Shown here: positions 30,866-51,415 of the stretch, in pieces
How positions within the stretch are numbered: position 1 is the first letter of the stretch
How the letters are laid out: every line of letters starts with the position of its first letter
Assembly: GCA_037975125.1 (NCBI GenBank)
Contig: CM075853.1
Location: 92,064,773 to 92,128,772 of the forward strand
Direction of reading: 5' to 3'
Length of the DNA: 64,000 nt
DNA from: Latrodectus hesperus
Taxonomy: Eukaryota; Arthropoda; Arachnida; Araneae; Theridiidae
Notes under the pieces: generated by a model
Told to the model about the DNA's origin: nothing
The model's input: the letters and a program-made list of their open reading frames with translations, nothing else
Databases searched by the model: none
Translations under genes and position numbers: made by a program

Positions 30866-32784
30866 ATCTAATATATTAGATATATATATACATTGGCTTC
30901 TTAAAAGTTATTTGATTCTGAATATCTTTTGTCTTGTGATGCTCAGAAAAATAAATTAGCATCTGTAATTTTATTTGTATTTATTCCTCCACAACCTATG
31001 CAAATTAATTTACAAAATGATTACTATCTCGAAATAGAAAGAAATTTAATCAGTTATTTCTAGGTTCTTGAAAACCGAAGTTATATCTAAATGATTAAAG
31101 TTCATGGGTTCGACTTCCTCCTTGAGCAGAAATGCTTATAGTGGCTCGGAATCTATTTCAAATTGTGGATACCTGTAGAAAATCAGTTCACGTTAGCAAA
31201 AAAAGGCGCTTGAGCGATAAATAAATTTTTAAAAAAAGCTAAACTTCGAAGGTATGAATAATTGTGCTTAAATCTGACTGATTTTAATAGATTAGAGATT
31301 AGATTTTGTTCTAATGAGGCGGTGAAGTATATCCAATCTGGTGATGAAGTTATGCAACCATTCACTGTGTTTTTTTTTTTTCCTTGTCCTGCTTAATCCA
31401 TTGTTTTCTATCCTTGTTTAATGACATGTACCTGGATAGTCTAAATAATTTTGCCTTGATAATTTTAAGGCATATTAGTGTGGCGATGATTATTTGCTTC
31501 AAATGGAACAAGATTCATGTCGTATTGAAAAGAACGTGGAGGACGGTTTTTCTGAAAATAAAGTGAATTTGATACTTCTGCTGAGAGCTCTAATTTTAAA
31601 TAATCCTCTCTAATGATCACGTGATATTTGAAGTAATGAATACAAGAATATCCCATATGTTTGTCTTCATGCATTTTTTTTATAAATAGTCTTATTCTAT
31701 GATTAATAAGCTTTTCAAGATGATCAATGCCTAGATGCTCATTATTCTGTTTAACTGTAGGAAGAAACTTTATATCTTAGAAATGTAGAGTTAAATAAAA
31801 TAAAATGAACATTTTTTTCATAAAATATAGTTTCCAAATAATTTTGCTTATACAGCAGACAACCAATTCCAATTTATTGTTAATTATATAACGTTAAAAT
31901 ATATTTTATGACGTTTTTCAACTTTCGGTGTAATTATCCTAAAATTCATGAATGATTCAAACAAAATATTTTCTAATTACTATCTCAAATATAACATTCT
32001 AGAGATGAATTTATCAAATTATAAATTTAACATGCATTTTTTTATTTTTCAGAGCTTTTGTGCTCAAGCAATAAAATATTAATTCACTTGCTAAGATAAT
32101 ACTTTAATGGAAATTGCACTTATTTCTTAAATACTTGCTAAAATCAAAGAAATTAATGAATCATAAGTTTATCAGATTCATATTTATTTGATAAATTCGC
32201 CAATTCCTATTGATGTGATAGCTTATGCTTCTGTAATACTATTATTGTTATTTTAATAATATAATTGTATTAGTACAATATTTTTTTAAAACTTCCGAGC
32301 AAATACTTTGAATGATTCCACTACAAAACAAAGTAAACATTTTATAAGAATTTTATTAAAATATCATGAAAGTTGGAATAAAAATTTTTTTGATGCTCCA
32401 TTTTCTACTCTGCAAGGCACACTATGAAAAGAAACATCAAGGAAATAAAAGAAATATCGAACGTGAATTCTTTTTATCGCAATATCACACATTAAATATT
32501 TCCTTTAGCAGGTTTACAGTAAAGGAAATATTTATAATAACATTAAAGGAACTGCAAATTCCCTTTTTTTTCAGGTCGTATGTTTTCTGAAATTTAAGAA
32601 GCAATATGGAAACTTGAGATAAATATAGTTATTCGAATCAAATTATGTTTCAATTACATCTGTTTTACAAATGGCTTGAAAAGGTTTCTGTAACTAGAGG
32701 ACATTTATAGTGTTGAGGAAAATAGCCTCGTATATCATGCCATGTCCTCAAAATCTTTTAAATTTAATTCCACTGTTATAAATA
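30866..32784. other. Intergenic, no gene seen
   Basis: 1.9 kb AT-rich except for the SINE-like piece at about 31060-31180. Short open frames at 31183-31674 on both strands look like chance. Confidence 0.6.
31060..31180 (+). repeat. tRNA-derived SINE fragment
   Basis: GGGTTCGACTTCC (31106-31118) reads like a Pol III box B and is followed by a GC-richer body. Box A is not clear, so the call is weak. Confidence 0.4.
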
Positions 32785-33056
32785 ACTCCTTCCTTCCTTA
32801 GTCGCATGACAGTCCATCGGGGGGAGGCAAGCCCTACAGTGCTCATATCTGTTTTCTTAAGTGAGGTCCCTGGGGTCTGAAGCATATGTCCCGGTTAGGT
32901 GGTCAGCCTAATGCGAAATCCGAGTGTTTAGGTTCTCAGTCATCCTTGGCACTCATTTTTATCGACCCACTGAAAGGATGAGTCAACCTTGTCCAGCCAG
33001 AGGATAGAACTTCGGACCTGTGCGTTGGGAGTATGAAGCGCTACCACTACACCACA
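32785..33056 (-). repeat. tRNA-derived SINE
   Basis: On the minus strand it begins with GTGGTGTAGTGGTAGCGC (33038-33055), a good box A, and then AGGTCCGAAGTTCTATCC (33002-33019), a box B with tRNA-like spacing. A roughly 200-bp non-tRNA body follows. The tRNA part has no intact cloverleaf that I can fold, so this is a SINE rather than a tRNA gene. Confidence 0.75.
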
Positions 33057-33139
33057 AGAATTGTAAACAATTCAGGTAATAATCAGGTAAAAAAAAATAA
33101 CTGAATAGTTGTGCTATCGATTTATTTCAGGTGGGTAAG

Positions 33140-33660
33140 CTCCATCAAACACCTTGTAATTATGAACTACGATCAAGTGAAAAAAATCCATACTTGAGCT
33201 GATCGGCATCCTCCAGATCGATTTGTCAAGCTCCCAACCAAATAGTAATTAGCATTTCATACATTCGGTTCAACAATTCATGAGTTTCAATTTCTACTTC
33301 GGGTTTTGATGTTTTTGGGGTTTGGAATCCACTTTAAACTGTACGTATTCTATTAACCTTCGTGTGCAAAAAAGGACTATTGCACGACAAACCGAAGCTC
33401 CAGATAGACACCTGAAATTCGGTCTCTATGTCATTTCAATAAAGATGAACCCGCTGCATTCCTATAGACGAATATTTAACATGCTTAGAAAGGTAGCGGG
33501 CTTGATACCTGACCCAGTTGAAAGTGGAACATTTCAATATCTCTTTGCTAGAGTGTAAAAAGGAGTGGTATCAGCTCGAGTATCGATCACCTTTCTTGAC
33601 CGTGATTCAACATTACTAGGTAATTTGATTGTGTTGAGAGTTCCGGTTGTTAGAAATATG
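33140..33660. repeat. Dispersed repeat, copy 1
   Basis: Less AT-rich than its flanks. Shares ACCTTGTAATTATGAACTAC and GATCAAGTGA (near 33155) and TTCGGTTCAACAATTCATGA (near 33264) with similar strings in the protease intron (60905 and 60160). The open frame at 33322-33558 is part of it. Family unknown; coordinates approximate. Confidence 0.5.
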
Positions 33661-41469
<7,809 letters not shown>

Positions 41470-42574
41470 TATGAGTATAAGATTTCTTGAAATAATAAAA
41501 ATGTCATATAACTTTTATTCTTGATTTTAATAAGTAAGTGCTGGAGTGATTTGGTAAATAGCTGTTAATTATAATTGAACGGTATTTTGTTGATTTAATA
41601 CTGATAAAATTTGCAATAAACTTTTATGTTATTTTTAAGCAATATTATGTAAAGTATAAAAAAAAATGAAAAATATAGAATAAAGAATCTACTATACTCT
41701 CTATAGAAGAAAAAGTATATTAGCTCTAGTAAAAAATATAATACCATTAAATAGCTCTTGCCCATTAAAAACAGTAAAAATTGATCTTCAAAAATAAAAA
41801 GCAATTTTTTGTGAAGTGAATAAATATCTTGAGGGAAAAAGAAGAATCCATCCTTCTGCAAATAAAAGATGTCCGAGTAAATACTTTGAGAATGAATAAT
41901 TTAGAATGAATTAATCTGACTCAATTCAAGGAGCTTCACGAATTTACATAATTAATCTTATTTAGCTCATGTCATGAGATTAAAATTTTTGTTGTCTGCG
42001 GTAGTTCAATGTCTTGATAAGTCGCAATTTGGCATATTTGAGGAAGATCAAACGATACCTTTTAGGCAGGGCATATCAAAATTTCAATGCAGTGAGCTTA
42101 AAATACTTTTTTCTTTGTTGATATTTTTTTGCATATTTTTAAGGCCAATATTTTTTTTTTATTTTTCGAGACTATTCTCTGTGTGTAGTTTTACTTGAAT
42201 AATATTTCTGCCAACTGACATTATATCCAAACTAATAATATTTCTTAACCGTCGTTTTTCTGAATTCCCTAAATATTTGGACATTATATATCTTGCATGA
42301 AGATTAATCAATGTCCAGTTGTTTACAGAAAATGTTTATTTGTACTTCATGAATATTTAACAAAAAATAAAAGTTTGCTTTAATTGCCGTTTTTGTTTCT
42401 TCACTTCCATGAATATTATATAGCTGCAGTGAAAAGTGTATCAAACGTAGTACATATTCTTTCATTCAACAAAAACTTTCTTTGTGTACATTAACAAAAG
42501 ATACTACAAATAAAAACATTCCCTGTAAAATTTTAATTCTTTTGATTCCTTTATATAAAAAACTATTAATAAAT
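41470..42574. other. Intergenic, no gene seen
   Basis: AT-rich. Phe/Tyr/Ile-rich open frames on both strands (41595-41861 minus, 41974-42198 plus) are low complexity and probably chance. Confidence 0.6.
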
Positions 42575-42795
42575 TATCTCGGATTCCTCATAGTATTGGT
42601 ATTATCTTACTAATCTGAGGACAGTGTCCTAGGTTTGATTCCAACCACTGTAGAACAACAACATATAGACATTTTATTTCTGCATGATCATCTGTCAGGA
42701 GCTTAGGAGATTTCAAGGTTTTCTCCCTCGAAACATTTGAATATGGTCGATTATCCGTTATCAGCTATTTACTACGAAATGTTAAAAATAGTTAA
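42575..42795 (+). repeat. tRNA-derived SINE
   Basis: Box B-like GGTTTGATTCC (42632-42642) about 50 bases after a degraded box A region, then AACCACTGTAGAACAACAAC and a short body. Shares this layout with the copies near 54574, 56049 and 61832. Confidence 0.55.
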
Positions 42796-42889
42796 CTAAT
42801 TCATACCACATTGGAGACAAATAAACTTCTTACTTAAACTAATGCTTATTTTTCTACTAACTCATATTTACTTTGTTACAGAAAAATTC

Positions 42890-42927
42890 AACGTTTGATG
42901 AAATTCCAGTGGATTTCATCAAATGTT
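42890..42927. repeat. Near-perfect 15-bp inverted repeat
   Basis: AACGTTTGATGAAAT (42890-42904) and ATTTCATCAAATGTT (42913-42927), one mismatch, 8-base centre. Confidence 0.8.
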
Positions 42928-43084
42928 AAACTTTTCCGCTATCTTGCTAAGGAAATTTGTTGTAGTAAAATCACTTTTTCAGAACTTACCTAACTTGCAC
43001 TTTTTCCCAAAAAACATCCTAAATTAAGGATTGGCTGATACCTTCTACTACAAGAATATTAAATCAAGCCACTCTCTATTACTC

Positions 43085-43270
43085 TCATGAGATGGAAAAA
43101 TCTGAACCAGCCTCTATTGCCTTGCCACCAGCCTCCTGAAATGTCTTACATTTTTTTGAGGATGATAAATCCACCTTCTCTTTCCAAAATGACTTCAATT
43201 CTAGGCTTCTGTTAAACACATCTTTGAATATTTGGGTCACCTTTGGGCAGAAGCTTATTCTTATTCTCAA
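43085..43270 (-). pseudogene. Coding-like remnant, unidentified
   Basis: An open frame of about 61 codons with balanced, protein-like composition (KVTQIFKDVFNRSLELKSFW, later FQEAGGKAIEAGSDF) unlike the Phe/Ile/Lys-rich chance frames around it. It has no ATG at its start, is bounded by stops, and neither side continues it. Probably a fossil piece of a transposon or retrocopy; I do not recognise the family. Confidence 0.35.
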
Positions 43271-44639
43271 TTTGTCTTCAACATATTAAAAGTCAGCGTA
43301 TTTAGGGATCTAATCTAACTTAGTCAGACTGGGTTGGAGATTAACAACACAAAAATAGATGAGACACATTTTATTTATAATATTGTATATTTAAATAACC
43401 TAAAGATTTAAATTTTTCAAAAGTATTTTTATTTTGAAGCTCAAGTTAATAATACACAGCTCCTTACCATAAAAAATAAAATTTTTCTAATGATGTATAA
43501 GATTTTATTAGAAAAAAATTCATATATTGAATCCATTCGCTTTCCTTTCGCTAACTGACCTGAGAATAGAAATATACTCAAAAATACAATTCATTTAATT
43601 TGAGAAATTTGCTGGAGACATAAAAAAGTTTCCTAAGAGATTAGGAAAACATTAAATGAGTAGTAACTCGTAGAAATGTTAACTTGATACAATCTGACTA
43701 AGAATTCTTTTTAACAAGCAGATGAAGATGTTTCATAAAATTGGCTCTTTGATTCAAAGAAAAGCTTTTTTATATGTTTCTAATGTGCCTCAAATAAAAA
43801 AAATGCTAGTTTCTATGGTTTTCTAGAATTTTAATTTCCATTTGTGAGTTTTTATAAAAGCTATATTTAGTTTGGTTTATCATTCTACAACCACATTTTC
43901 CATTCGAAAACTCATTTAACTAAGACTTGAGGTTTAAGGACCCTATGCGGTAACGATAAAAAATGTGTTTTCAAGAACTAAGAATATTATTTAAATCTCA
44001 ACTTAAATCACGATAAAAATAAAGAAAGATAATGAATGAGCCAGAGACATTAAGTAGGCAAGAAACCAACGAGGACTGAAGCCATTCACCGGTCGACGTA
44101 CTATACATCAAGGAAGATGTATATTGCGGTTGAAAGATGAGCTGCGAAATACTTGGGAGGAATTCTGTTTACAAGAATTGATCAGCAATAAATCGGAGCT
44201 CCTATCTGATCCGCGCGAGAAATAAAAATTCTGCGGTTATCTCATTTTTCATCCAGTTAAACGAGTTGGCATTGAACTTATGCAAAGTCATCTGATCTCA
44301 TCCATCAAGCTGCCCAAGAATGGAGGGGGATGATCCTTGGAAACAATGCGTGAAAGAAAGAAAAAATTGTGACTGGAGAATTGCGTCGCAATTTTAATGT
44401 TCTTCATTTTAATTCACTCTAAGAGAGTAAATATTTCTTGAAATTTAGGGGTTTCACACTTGCCTAAATTATCAATTATGCTTTTAAAAATATTTTTTTA
44501 ATTAAAATGCATTCGTGAAATTAAACTATCCAAGGAAGATTCATTTCATTTTTCAGAAATGTGTCTAGTAATCTGATAAATATGTTGTACTTATATTAGT
44601 TTATAAATCTAGTGCTGTAATATTGTTGTTGTTGTCGTG
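43271..44639. other. Intergenic with a GC-richer patch
   Basis: AT-rich to about 44040, then roughly 44040-44400 is markedly less AT-rich and CpG-containing (CACCGGTCGACG, GATCCGCGCGAG). No open frame of useful length; it could be a repeat or a noncoding exon. Confidence 0.45.
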
Positions 44640-44904
44640 AGTGTGTGAAAGCTAGGCTGGCATTATGGGGTGCGCTGCTCCACTTTTCCAACTGAGCCAT
44701 ATTTTGGTGAGGAGTTCGACTTCCTCAGTAAACATATGTACCCATTTATAGGGTAAACACAGCCGTTCAAAACCCATTCATACATGGAAAGGACAAAGAC
44801 AGGATAGAGAGAGAGAAAGTACATCCATGCCCGAACCGGGGTTCGAACCCAGGACCTCCCTATCCTCAGTCAGGCACGCGGACCACTAGACAAGTTGGGC
44901 GGCG
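44640..44904 (-). repeat. tRNA-derived SINE
   Basis: On the minus strand: box A TTGTCTAGTGGTCCGCG (44878-44894), box B GGGTTCGAACCC (44839-44850), then a body with a GA-repeat (44806-44817) and a pyrimidine-rich tail. The region after box B matches the copy at 53097-53300 (CCGAACC followed by TTCGAA on the plus strand). Confidence 0.8.
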
Positions 44905-47117
44905 TTGAATATTGCATAGTATATATGCAAATAATGGACAGTTTGCAGATTTTTTAATTTTATTTAAAACAATTACAAGTAAATGATAATAACAGCAAAT
45001 AATTATAAGCATTTCTTACTTGATATTATTATCTTTTATAAGCTATTAGTAGATTGAGAATTATCAGTCCATCTCCATTCGCATTAATGATAAGAGACAA
45101 AAAAATCATATAATTCAAGATGATCCACTTAATATTTTTCAATTTGCGCTAACAGTACATACCACATATGGGCTATTTCATACGTGGTACTCATAGGCGA
45201 TATTTTTCTGTGGCTTATCACAATTAAGGATTGATTAAAATATGCTACTAACTAATGATTGAATAAAATATGCTTATTAAGTAATATTTTCCTTCCCAAA
45301 ATATTACTGAAAATGCACTATTAAATGCTTTTATAGCAATTCATCGAACTGAGCTATACCTATTAAGCAATTGAATGTCCAAGTAATGAAATATTTTATG
45401 TTTGAGTGTAGTAAAAATGACGTCTGGATGATTTATTGGATGTGGGTTGTGTATTTAAGGCTTTTTGACAATAATCAGAAATATGATTCTTGCCACATTA
45501 AAGGATGATACCATCTTTTACGACTAGTAATGTTCTTCCCCGATACTAAAGCTTGTGTTTATCCATGTAATAATATTATAAAGAGGATATATTTTGAAAC
45601 GAAGATCATTTGTTTTGTATATGAAAGATTTATATTAAATGCTGATTAACATTCCATTGGGTGTGTTGATTTATGAAATAAATATTTTTAAAAATCATCG
45701 ATATATTTCTTAAACTTTAAATTTTGTAATTTTGTTTACGTCTCATTAATTGGTTTTTAATTCTTCTCAATGTTATACTCCTATTGCAATTTATAAAATT
45801 TAAATTTGTTTTCATATTTAAATATCAATAAGAAAATATTATGACATTTAATAATTTTTAAAAATTGCTAAATTTGGTGTAAAAAGCAGCTTGAAAAATT
45901 ACTTAATTTGTTGCCTTTTACCTTTAGTAAATAGGTTGCACTTCTATTAAAATGACAAAGGACAAAACCTGAGGAAAAGTAAATTAAAATCTGTTTTGTA
46001 AATAATAAAAATTTTGTATGGAATTCTTTGTTTCTTCCAAAAAATGATGCATTAATCTTATTTGCGGAGTAAAATTGCTCGAAAGCTATTTATAATAAAA
46101 AAAATTTTATAAGAAAAAACTGTGATTCTTTGGAAATCCTTAATTTGATTTCTTAATTTAATTTGTGAGAATTAATCCTGTTGTAGAATATAAAAATTCA
46201 ATAATTTAAAATGCATCATACTTAAGAAATATTATTGCTCTGTCTTTGAGGTATAATTACTGGGCGCAGCTAAAAATTTTAATCATATATGTACGCAAAA
46301 TCAAATTCTAATAGCTCGCACTCAAATTAAAAACTTTTCTTACAGATACTAAGAATAGAAATCTTAGCACATTTTGAAAATGTAATTATTAAACTCAAGA
46401 TAGAGGTTTCTATAAATTATTAAAAAAAAATTTCAGAAATTGCGTTTATAAATGTGAAAGAATCATAATATGCAAACACATAAATTAGTTGTTTGGGTGG
46501 CTGCTTTTTTAAGTCTCTATAATTTCGAAAAAGTGAAAACTAATATAAAATGGTTTGGTACCAATTTTCCGAATTTCATTTTTTTTAGTGATTATTAAAA
46601 GGTGGTAGAAAAAAGTTTAAATATGTGTTATCATTAAAATAATATGGCTTATGAGAATTATTTATATCATTAACATAGTAAAAGGACATAAAAACTATAC
46701 TGATGACCATAAGCATTGGTATAATTTTGCTTATGTGTATTCTACTTTGTGTTATTCGTTATACGAATATTTTTAAGTATGAAGAGTTTTGTTCTACATT
46801 CACTGTTTTATACGATGAATTATACAAATTATAAACATATCAGTAATGTATGCATTATAATGTATTATAAACTATCCTACTATTTATATTAGTTTTGTAT
46901 TTAATAGAACACTACAAAACAATATTACAAAAACTATTTTGTAGAATTATTTTTACCTATCATTAACATCATTTTAAATATTTTGGAGAACAAATATAAA
47001 TAGTAATGAACATCGGTACAGTTTTGCTTTTTTGTACAAGGAGCTATACTGATGATCATAAGCACCAATATTATTTTCTTATTGTTGTATAATACACGAT
47101 TACAAGGATTTCCCTCT
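44905..47117. other. Intergenic, no gene seen
   Basis: 2.2 kb of AT-rich DNA. No coding signal, Pol III box or transposon end recognised. Confidence 0.6.
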
Positions 47118-47388
47118 TTCAGCACTACAAGGGACTGAAGTGATTGCACCTTATCTAGTGGGGCATCTAGTAGGTGTGTTAACATGTCTTCGTAATTTAG
47201 AAGCAGGGAACAAACAGAAGAGCCTCAGACTTGGCTTGCTACCCACAGAGATCTCACAAAAAGAAATTGCGACAACGATATACCTAATGTATCCCAACCG
47301 CATTTACGAACACTTAGATCAGAATTCGAACTCACTAACTTTCGATAATGAAGACGAACGCCCGTGGTAACCAGGCCACTGGGACCCA
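47118..47388 (-). repeat. tRNA-derived SINE
   Basis: On the minus strand: box A-like TGGCCTGGTTACCACGGGCG (47359-47378) and box B-like GAGTTCGAATTCTG (47320-47333). The far end (47119 onward, CAGCACTACAAGGGACTG and the following GGGGCATCTAGTAGGTG) matches the far end of the copy at 53097-53300. The 76-codon frame across it is a shadow. Confidence 0.72.
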
Positions 47389-49590
47389 AATATTGTTTTA
47401 TTATTATTATTATTTTGAATGATGAAATGAATTGATGTTCAGATGTTCAAAAAATGTATCAAATATAAAAAAATATATCATTTGATTATGTTTGCTCTGA
47501 TTTATTTGTATATTGTAAATGGAAAATCATTTATCTTGAATTATTTAATTAGAGAATATGTGTAATCCCCACAAATAGCATTAATTTAACCAAATTTAAA
47601 ATGAAACCAACCGAGGTTTTAATTAAAATGCTAAAAAATTTCCAATTTTGCTTCTAAGAAAAGAATATCGGCATCATCAATGATTATCGGCATCTCTCTG
47701 ACAATTTAGAATCATTCCTTGAGAAAGAAAAGAGTTTTATTTAACTTTCGCATTCACGTATTATTTCTTAAATAGATTATCCCTACACGGATAATCAGGA
47801 GTTCGATGTATATTCCAGTTATAATTAAACACAATCTAAAATGCATTCTAATATTTTGGAAATTAATAGGAAAGCATATGATCTTAACTCATATAATTTG
47901 AGTTAAAAATTTAATTTTTGTCCATTAAATGGAATCTATGGTTTGTAATAATAATTCTGATTACAATCAGGGAAAACTTATCATGTCAATATGTTTCAGA
48001 AGTTTCATTTTTATTGATTTGTTTGAGCATTAAAATTGAATTTCGAAAATTGATAACTCAACAATTAATTTGTAAAATTACTAATTACCAAACCATGATA
48101 TATTCCAGTTATAATTTAACAGTAGTAAATCGTGAATCCATTTATATAATGACAAATACAAAAAATAATGTTATTAATGTAAATTTTGCAATACTTATTA
48201 AAAAGTACCAACAAGTACTAAAATATTTCCACATAATATTCATCGGAAATAATTTTTATAAAAAAAAAGTTTTGCACCATTAATTTTTATTATTTATAAT
48301 TTTTAAAAACACTAAACTACCGTTTTTGCTTATTGTGCTTTTTGCTTATATTAACAGTTTTACTTCTTGCGAACATTATCTTTGATTCTTAAGATAACTT
48401 ACTTCAATAAAAATTACAAACATATCAGACTAAAGCAATTTACAAAAATATAAAAATAGTAAAATTTTAATAATTACTGAACAATAGATGCATAACATTA
48501 AACGAAAAAGACAAGCGTTTTCTTTTTTCACCACACATAATTTTTTTGACAAATAAGAAAATTTTTGAGAAACAAAAAAATCTTCTTTAAAAAAACAAAT
48601 TCTCAAAAAATTTTTGGGAAAAACAAACTTATTTATTAGAAAATCTGTTTTACATAATTGTGTTAGCTGGAAAAAAATATTAAATAAAATAATTAGTAGC
48701 AGTAAAATTAATGAAATAGAAATTAAAAAATAAATGATACTCATAAAAATTTAATTTTTAAATATGTGTTTTTATTAACAAACACAATAAAAACATTCAA
48801 TAAATATATATATATATGGTTTAATAATAAATGCATAAATGTATATATGTAAATAAATGTATATATGGTTTAAAATCCAATAGTGGGCAGAATTCATGCC
48901 TAAAAACTTCAAAATTCCCTAACAAAACTAAAAACTTCTATGAGTTCCAATGTAAACGACCTTAAGCGAAGGTTATAATAAAGCGACTTAGTCATGATAG
49001 CAACTGGAACGAAAAAATGAACCATTTTATGGTTAATAATATATGAACTTAATAAAATTTCCAAAAAATTGAATAATTAGATATGAGAAAATGAAAACAA
49101 AAACTATGACAATAGAAATTACGTAAAACAAGTATTAAAACCATGGATGATACAAACTAATAAATTGATAAAAACTAGTTTTTAATAAATAAAAGTAGCT
49201 TTTAGTGAAACTTCAAATGGCATAATTAATAAAATCTAATTGTAATAAAAATTAAAACAATGCTAGTTGATACATAAATTATTGAAAATTATATGAAAAT
49301 TTAACAGAAATTTAGTTAATATTCGCTACTTTTGATTTTCAGTAATTTTTATATCATCATGCACAAGAAATAACAAGTTTTTGTTAAATGTGGGAAAAAA
49401 TTTATTTTAAGAAAATACTTTGATGTCTTATTTGAATTATCCTAGCTTAATATATTAAAAATTAATAGTATTTTTTAAAGGAATACTTTACTCGAAATGT
49501 TCTCAATAAAAAAATCAACACAAAATAACTTTTTCTTCTCTCCCAAAACGTTTAAGCTATTAAACTTGTCCTTGACCCGAGATATTTAAA
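47389..49590. other. Intergenic, no supported gene
   Basis: AT-rich. Contains the two longest open frames of the intergenic region, 47918-48283 (+) and 48430-48744 (-), discussed under rejected items, and a short ATT run near 47400. Confidence 0.55.
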
Positions 49591-49599
49591 AAAAATATT

Positions 49600-50060
49600 G
49601 ACAAGAACTCTTCGAAAAAAATCCCACGCACGCGCGGGATACAAACATCGAGTGGCATTTGCATTTCGACGATGTCAGTAGAATTTTCTATTAGCCCGTG
49701 AACTTACAAGTGTCGATTACAGCTGCCGCAACAAATCAAGAGGCCACTTTTACTCTTTTCGGAATTTGAAAGAACCAGTTTACGATCTTCGAAGTACTGG
49801 GTCGGAAGCTTATTTTGAAAACCTCTGTCAGGTCATTAGCCTTGAAAAAAATAGAAAAAAGCCAAAGTCGCCTCACGTCCTCGAACTTCGTTTATCAGGG
49901 CGAAGAACAAAAATGCAAACGAAATAGAAATGCAATACCCGAATAGCTTCATCATAGGTAACTATCCATTACGCTATGCCATTAGCACATGAGCTTGAAA
50001 CCGGATCAAATTATGTAACTATTCTGAACTAAATCCAAAGCCATCTTCCTCCAACGGAAG
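49600..50060. other. GC-richer, CpG-containing patch, unidentified
   Basis: Composition shifts abruptly: CCCACGCACGCGCGGGATA near 49623, then many CpG and balanced sequence to about 50060. No open frame beyond a few dozen codons. It may be the body of an unrecognised transposon or an unmethylated regulatory stretch. No paired terminal repeats were found. Confidence 0.4.
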
Positions 50061-51280
50061 CACGCTTCAACACATTTTTCCTCTTAACGAAATAAGAATC
50101 ACCAAAAATATTTCTGGGAGGTTTTTTATTTGAAAATTCATTTACTTAACGAAACAGGCTCTTCGTATATGAATCAACTTGAACTCAGTATAAGATTTTG
50201 AAAAAAACTATCACAAACCTTTATCTTGAGAACGTCATCATAGAATGAATAGCTTATAAGTTCAAAGCAATCGATTTTCAAAAATATTGCATAAAAGATG
50301 GCCGCAATTTATTTCCGATTAGGATTTTGTTTGAAAATTTAACTGCCCATTAAAAGTTGATATTCTATATATTAATGAAATTGCACTCGAACTCACATTT
50401 TAAAAAGAGTTTTTAGATAATAAATATTTCTTTTGAGTACATACTTCAAGAGCGTGTAAACAAGATAGGTATAAACGTATGGTGGAATTTCGGAAGCCTT
50501 GCATTTTTATAACAATGATACGTAAAATAATTAGCAATGCATTTCTGTTAGAATTTTGTTGTAAAATATTTTTTTGGTTAATGAAAGATGATACTTCTTA
50601 AGAAAACGAAATTATACTTGAACTGTAAACTTTTCATATCATGATCACAATGTAATCAGCAATTAGGTTCGTTCGACTCATTCTACAACATAACAGAAAA
50701 TTCTGCTTAATACAATGCTGTGATACACTTAAAAGGTTTCTGTAAATTCACACCAATGGTTTTATGAAACACGATGCTTGACATAACCACATATTAGTGA
50801 CCTCGAACTCAATGAAAGGAATATGATTTTTGGAGTGAAATGACCCAGATTCAGTCCTAGTAACTTTTGAATAACGAAAGATGGATGTTAGGTTTCTACT
50901 TCCTATTTTCATGAGTCTATGTAGATTCCTGGGCTAAAAATTTGTGCCTAAAAACAGTATGAGGCAGGTGGCTTAAGAAACTGTGAACTTTTAAGTTATC
51001 TACTCACTGGAGTCGATGAATTTTATTCTTCCTTGTGTTTGTGAGGCTACTTAGATATTTCATACTGTTCGATCTTCAATGGATTTTCAACAAAACAAGG
51101 GGTTCAAAAATATTGGCGTCTTTTGCAGTGCAGTCTTTTTATGGCATCTTTGGGTTAAAGCCGTCCAGGGAATGTACCAACCTTAACCCAAAAGCGGTCG
51201 GGTCTTCGTAATTTACCAAATAGGAAATCCCCAGGCTTCTTATGCCGCCCCAGAGGTACAATTATATATGGATTACACGA
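50061..51280. other. Intergenic, mixed repeat debris
   Basis: AT-rich to about 50830, then a SINE-like piece, then 51090-51280 less AT-rich without an open frame. Confidence 0.45.
50835..51010 (+). repeat. SINE-like fragment
   Basis: GATTCAGTCCTAGTAAC followed by TGAATAACGAAAGATGGATG parallels the part after box B in the copy at 55995 (ACAACGAGAAATGGATG). Box A is not visible. Weak. Confidence 0.35.
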
Positions 51281-51284
51281 CCTA

Positions 51285-51415
51285 TTTTACGCGCTTTTAG
51301 TTGCCATTAGTGAGTGTGTGAACAGGATTTCGAACAACTGCATACATCCTCATCTCATATGGGATCGAAAGCACGAAAGCTCAGAACTGTAACTATTCAG
51401 TTACCAGCTAAACTT
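51285..51415 (-). repeat. tRNA-derived SINE fragment
   Basis: On the minus strand TTAGCTGGTAACTGAATAG (box A-like) precedes GTGCTTTCGATCCC (51361-51374, box B-like) at tRNA spacing. No intact cloverleaf was folded. Confidence 0.5.

Noticed and set aside
41595..41861. 88-codon minus-strand frame rich in Phe and Tyr, membrane-like
   Set aside because: Low-complexity product of AT-rich DNA with no homology that I recognise.
44839..44894. Possible true tRNA gene (good box A and box B)
   Set aside because: No complete cloverleaf with acceptor stem could be drawn, and a related copy with the same non-tRNA body exists at 53097. It is a SINE head.
47140..47370. 76-codon plus-strand frame with protein-like composition
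   Set aside because: Lies within the SINE at 47118-47388 and opposite to its Pol III boxes.
47918..48283. 121-codon open frame on the plus strand with a hydrophobic start
   Set aside because: It has no ATG near its beginning, composition is Ile/Asn/Lys/Tyr-rich as expected from AT-rich DNA, and one frame of this length is about what chance allows in 64 kb of such sequence.
48430..48744. 104-codon minus-strand frame starting with a Leu/Ile-rich segment like a signal peptide
   Set aside because: It does begin with ATG, but the residues are dominated by Phe, Leu, Ile and Lys coded by T/A-rich triplets, with no motif. Chance remains the simplest reading.
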